A stretch of DNA of 43,672 bases from Chara braunii (taxonomy: Eukaryota > Streptophyta > Charophyceae > Charales > Characeae), in contig BFEA01000343.1 in assembly GCA_003427395.1 (NCBI GenBank), positions 356,098 to 399,769 on the forward strand, given 5' to 3'. A program made the translations under genes and the position numbers. A model generated the notes under the pieces. The model was not told where the DNA came from. It did no database searches and worked only from the letters and a program-made list of their open reading frames with translations. Shown one piece after another: positions 41,706 through 43,672 of the stretch. How positions within the stretch are numbered: the first letter of the stretch is position 1; each line of letters starts with the position of its first letter.

Positions 41706-42513
41706 TGCAAGTAATATGAGTGTGAACGATATACAAAAAACCAAGTTGCAAAAACCACACAGATGTCCAAGTAGTCGTGTACAAGCAGAGAGCACAATTG
41801 CACCAAGAATCCATCCAAATAGAGCAATACAATGAAGTAATGAGCCAATGTTCAAGCCCTCAGGCCACACCAACACAGTATCCAAAGTCGCTCCTCTCTG
41901 TCTGGCGCCCAGCGCCTAGCCTACTACTCTACTCGACTATACTACCTACAGCTGTGTTCACGCAACAGGCTTACTTCTACTCTCGAAGACCAATGTACAT
42001 GATGTCAACATCATAGCCGACCTCTCCTCATGCACCAGGTACGTATCTTGTCACCCTCATCAGACTTTGATAACCCAGACTCACCTCCTTCCCTGAAGAC
42101 CACCAGATCGCCCCCTCTTACCCCCTAGCGCACAGCAGCTGGGCTATGGCTGCCAGCGCACCGCTGCCCTGCAGCGCCCCACTTCACCTCAACGCGCCCC
42201 GCCAGCGCCCTGGCCGCAGCGCAGCAGCGTGACCGCATTGCCTGCGTGGGCCAGAATGCCTGGCTTGGGCTGCCTCACTTCCTATATGGAAGTGGCAGCC
42301 TCCTGGATGCCGCGTGTGGCCTGGCTGGAAGCTTCCAGTAGCTTCCGGTTAGGCCTCAGTTCCTGCGGCCAGGCCCGAGACTACAGTTGAGGGCCTGGGC
42401 CCCTTACAGTTGGGCACGGGCTGAGTCTCCGGACTTGGGCCGTTTGCTGCATTTGTGCAGGACCCCGGGGTAGGTGCGTTGACAGTACTGCTTTTGCATA
42501 GGCTGATGTTACA
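41706..42513 (-). repeat. Minus-strand LTR
   Basis: Minus strand reads TGTAACATCA at its start (42513) and ends with TTGCA at 41706, next to the PBS; about 808 bp. It shares short phrases such as accaggtacgtatc with the LTR of element M, suggesting a related lineage. A hydrophobic frame (41575-41885) partly inside it is not a gene. The outer edge is inferred from the TGTTACA terminus only. Confidence 0.55.
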
Positions 42514-42669
42514 TGCCCAGTTGGGCGATGTACATATAAACCAAGGATCCACAATGTGATGAAAATGACTGAATGGACAATGCAGTGCAAGTGAAATCTC
42601 AACAAGCAGTGTACATCCTGATACATACAGAATGGTGTTTTTATAGCGCAGTGGAAGATTTAGACACAA
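42514..42669. other. Stretch without a recognised gene
   Basis: Short spacer between two minus-strand LTRs; no gene, PBS or PPT could be fixed. It may include the terminal bases of the LTR on its right. Confidence 0.4.
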
Positions 42670-42991
42670 GTCCTGACCTGACCGGGACTGACCCCTTTCA
42701 CGTAGTACAAGATAGCGAAGCAGAAGGCTAGAATACTAATGACGAGCCCAATCAATGTCGCAATGCAGACTAAACATACATCATTCTCACCACGAGGTGC
42801 GAAGGGGCCTGGCACTATACACAGGAAGAGGCGCCAGGTCCAGCCATGCACAGACGAAGAGGAGGGGATCAGACGAAGAGGAGGGGAGAGATGGGAAAGT
42901 CGTCAACACCAAGTCTCGTTACAAGTCCCAAATAGTCCCTCGTCAAAATGTCTGAAGTCCAATGTCGAGTCTGGATCCAAATGTCACCAAG

Positions 42992-43013
42992 CTCTCTCTC
43001 TCTCTCTCTCTCA
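42992..43013. repeat. (CT)n microsatellite
   Basis: CT dinucleotide run inside the right-edge LTR; the element 1 LTR has a shorter equivalent near 21095. Confidence 0.9.
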
Positions 43014-43427
43014 TAGTCTGCTGATGCAGTGAAGTCAGATATCGAGAGGGTGAGAGGGAGATGCTGGACTGAGAAGAGGAAGAAGAAGAACTCTCTCTCT
43101 CTCATATGCCAGGTACTAACCTGTTAAGGTGGCGCTGTGCTGCAGGTACCTTGAAGACGAAGCTGGAGCGATGGCGCTGCAGGTAAGTCCCTCTGGCCTC
43201 CGCCCAATCTCTCTCTCTATGGTACTACTCTAGCTATGGCGCCCAGCGCTGAAGACTACTGCTAATGCTACAAAGCGCCCAGCGCTGAAGACTACTGCTA
43301 GCGCAAATACTACTCCTGCAGCGCTCCTCCAGAGTGCTGCTGCCGAATCCTGAAGACTACCTCCTGCCTCCTGAAGTGCACCTGAAGTGCCTGGGAAGTA
43401 CCTACCGGCCTGCAAGGCGGGCCAGTC

Positions 43428-43435
43428 CTATATAG
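43428..43435 (-). promoter_or_regulatory. TATA-like box of the right-edge LTR
   Basis: CTATATAG, palindromic, on the minus strand within GCACTATATAGGACTGG. In element 2 the similar position has gcactacaaaaggctgg, which supports a promoter role for this site in the family. Confidence 0.4.
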
Positions 43436-43672
43436 TGCTGGCCCGTCCAGGAGGCTGCTCTTGCCAATGCCTCAACGTGCCAGACCCTGGGGTTGAAGCT
43501 CAAACAAAGGTTGTCTTGAAAATAGGCCAGAAATGGCCTGAGCTAAAACCCTGGTCTGGTGCCTGAGTTTCCGGGCAGGCCGAACTCATGAGGGCCCGGA
43601 AATGGCCCTCAGTTTCAGGCTGAAAACACTCAGGGCCGGAAAGGCCCTGATTTAACCTGAAACGACACAGGG

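Larger units (their letters stand above)
42670..43672 (-). repeat. Inverted LTR related to element 1 LTR, partial
   Basis: The reverse complement of this stretch follows the element 1 5' LTR in order: the terminal part (gtacaagata, cggaag, caatcaat), the gacgaagaggagggg block, the CT-repeat block, the sub-repeat with gcgcccagcgctgaagac, and the start with cctgaaa/gggcc hairpin-rich sequence. It runs off the window. A TATA-like box is at 43428-43435. Inner edge approximate. It is a solo LTR or the 3' LTR of an element beyond the window. Confidence 0.75.

Noticed and set aside
41575-41885. Hydrophobic, membrane-like minus-strand frames
   Set aside because: They lie across an LTR, PBS and leader; the hydrophobicity comes from T-rich sequence.

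Overview
The window looks like repeat-dense nuclear DNA of a streptophyte, most likely a charophyte alga such as Chara. That assignment is an inference from the style of the retroelement Gag and Pol proteins as I remember them, not from a search. Supporting features are plant-type LTR chromoviruses primed by initiator tRNA-Met, short GT-AG introns of about 80-155 nt, and the absence of operons or bacterial signals. No complete, intact protein-coding gene was recognised.

Layout. 1-5.3 kb: a CA microsatellite, short tandem repeats (24-bp and 38-bp periods) and two copies of a hairpin plus polypurine-like motif. 5.3-11.2 kb (minus strand): decayed coding sequence, namely a Gag-like fragment with a CCHC zinc knuckle and, upstream of it, four diverged tandem copies of a roughly 250-residue domain that I do not recognise. 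11.2-17.2 kb: mostly unassigned, with a tRNA-derived SINE candidate carrying a 61-nt A tail and an 8-bp direct repeat. 17.2-18.9 kb (plus): a decayed, apparently spliced coding region. 19.17-19.50 kb: a sequencing-library junction adapter between two identical 147-bp copies, which is an assembly artefact. 20.05-20.38 kb (plus): two exons of an unknown cysteine-rich protein, cut in exon 2 by an LTR.

20.4-43.7 kb is a pile-up of Ty3/gypsy elements. Element 1 (plus, 20381-28488) has a full 5' LTR, PBS, gag, pol with chromodomain, PPT and a 3' LTR cut after 280 bp. It abuts the truncated pol of element M (minus, 28489 to about 33.6-34.0 kb), which keeps gag, PBS and LTR but has lost most of RNase H and all of integrase. 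Element 2 (plus, about 34.1-41533) lacks its 5' LTR but keeps gag, pol and a full 3' LTR. It lies against the leader of a further minus-strand element with an LTR at 41706-42513, and the right edge is an inverted LTR related to that of element 1.

How the parts work together: in each retroelement Gag would form the particle, the pol product supplies protease, RT/RNase H and integrase, and the chromodomain of elements 1 and 2 would steer integration. The most interesting signal is at the gag/pol junctions. All three elements have, or descend from, a -1 frame arrangement with a slippery-type heptamer followed 9-12 nt later by a stem with a 9-nt loop, and the stem covaries between elements 1 and 2. 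All copies are disabled, mostly by TGA stops that single transitions could have produced.
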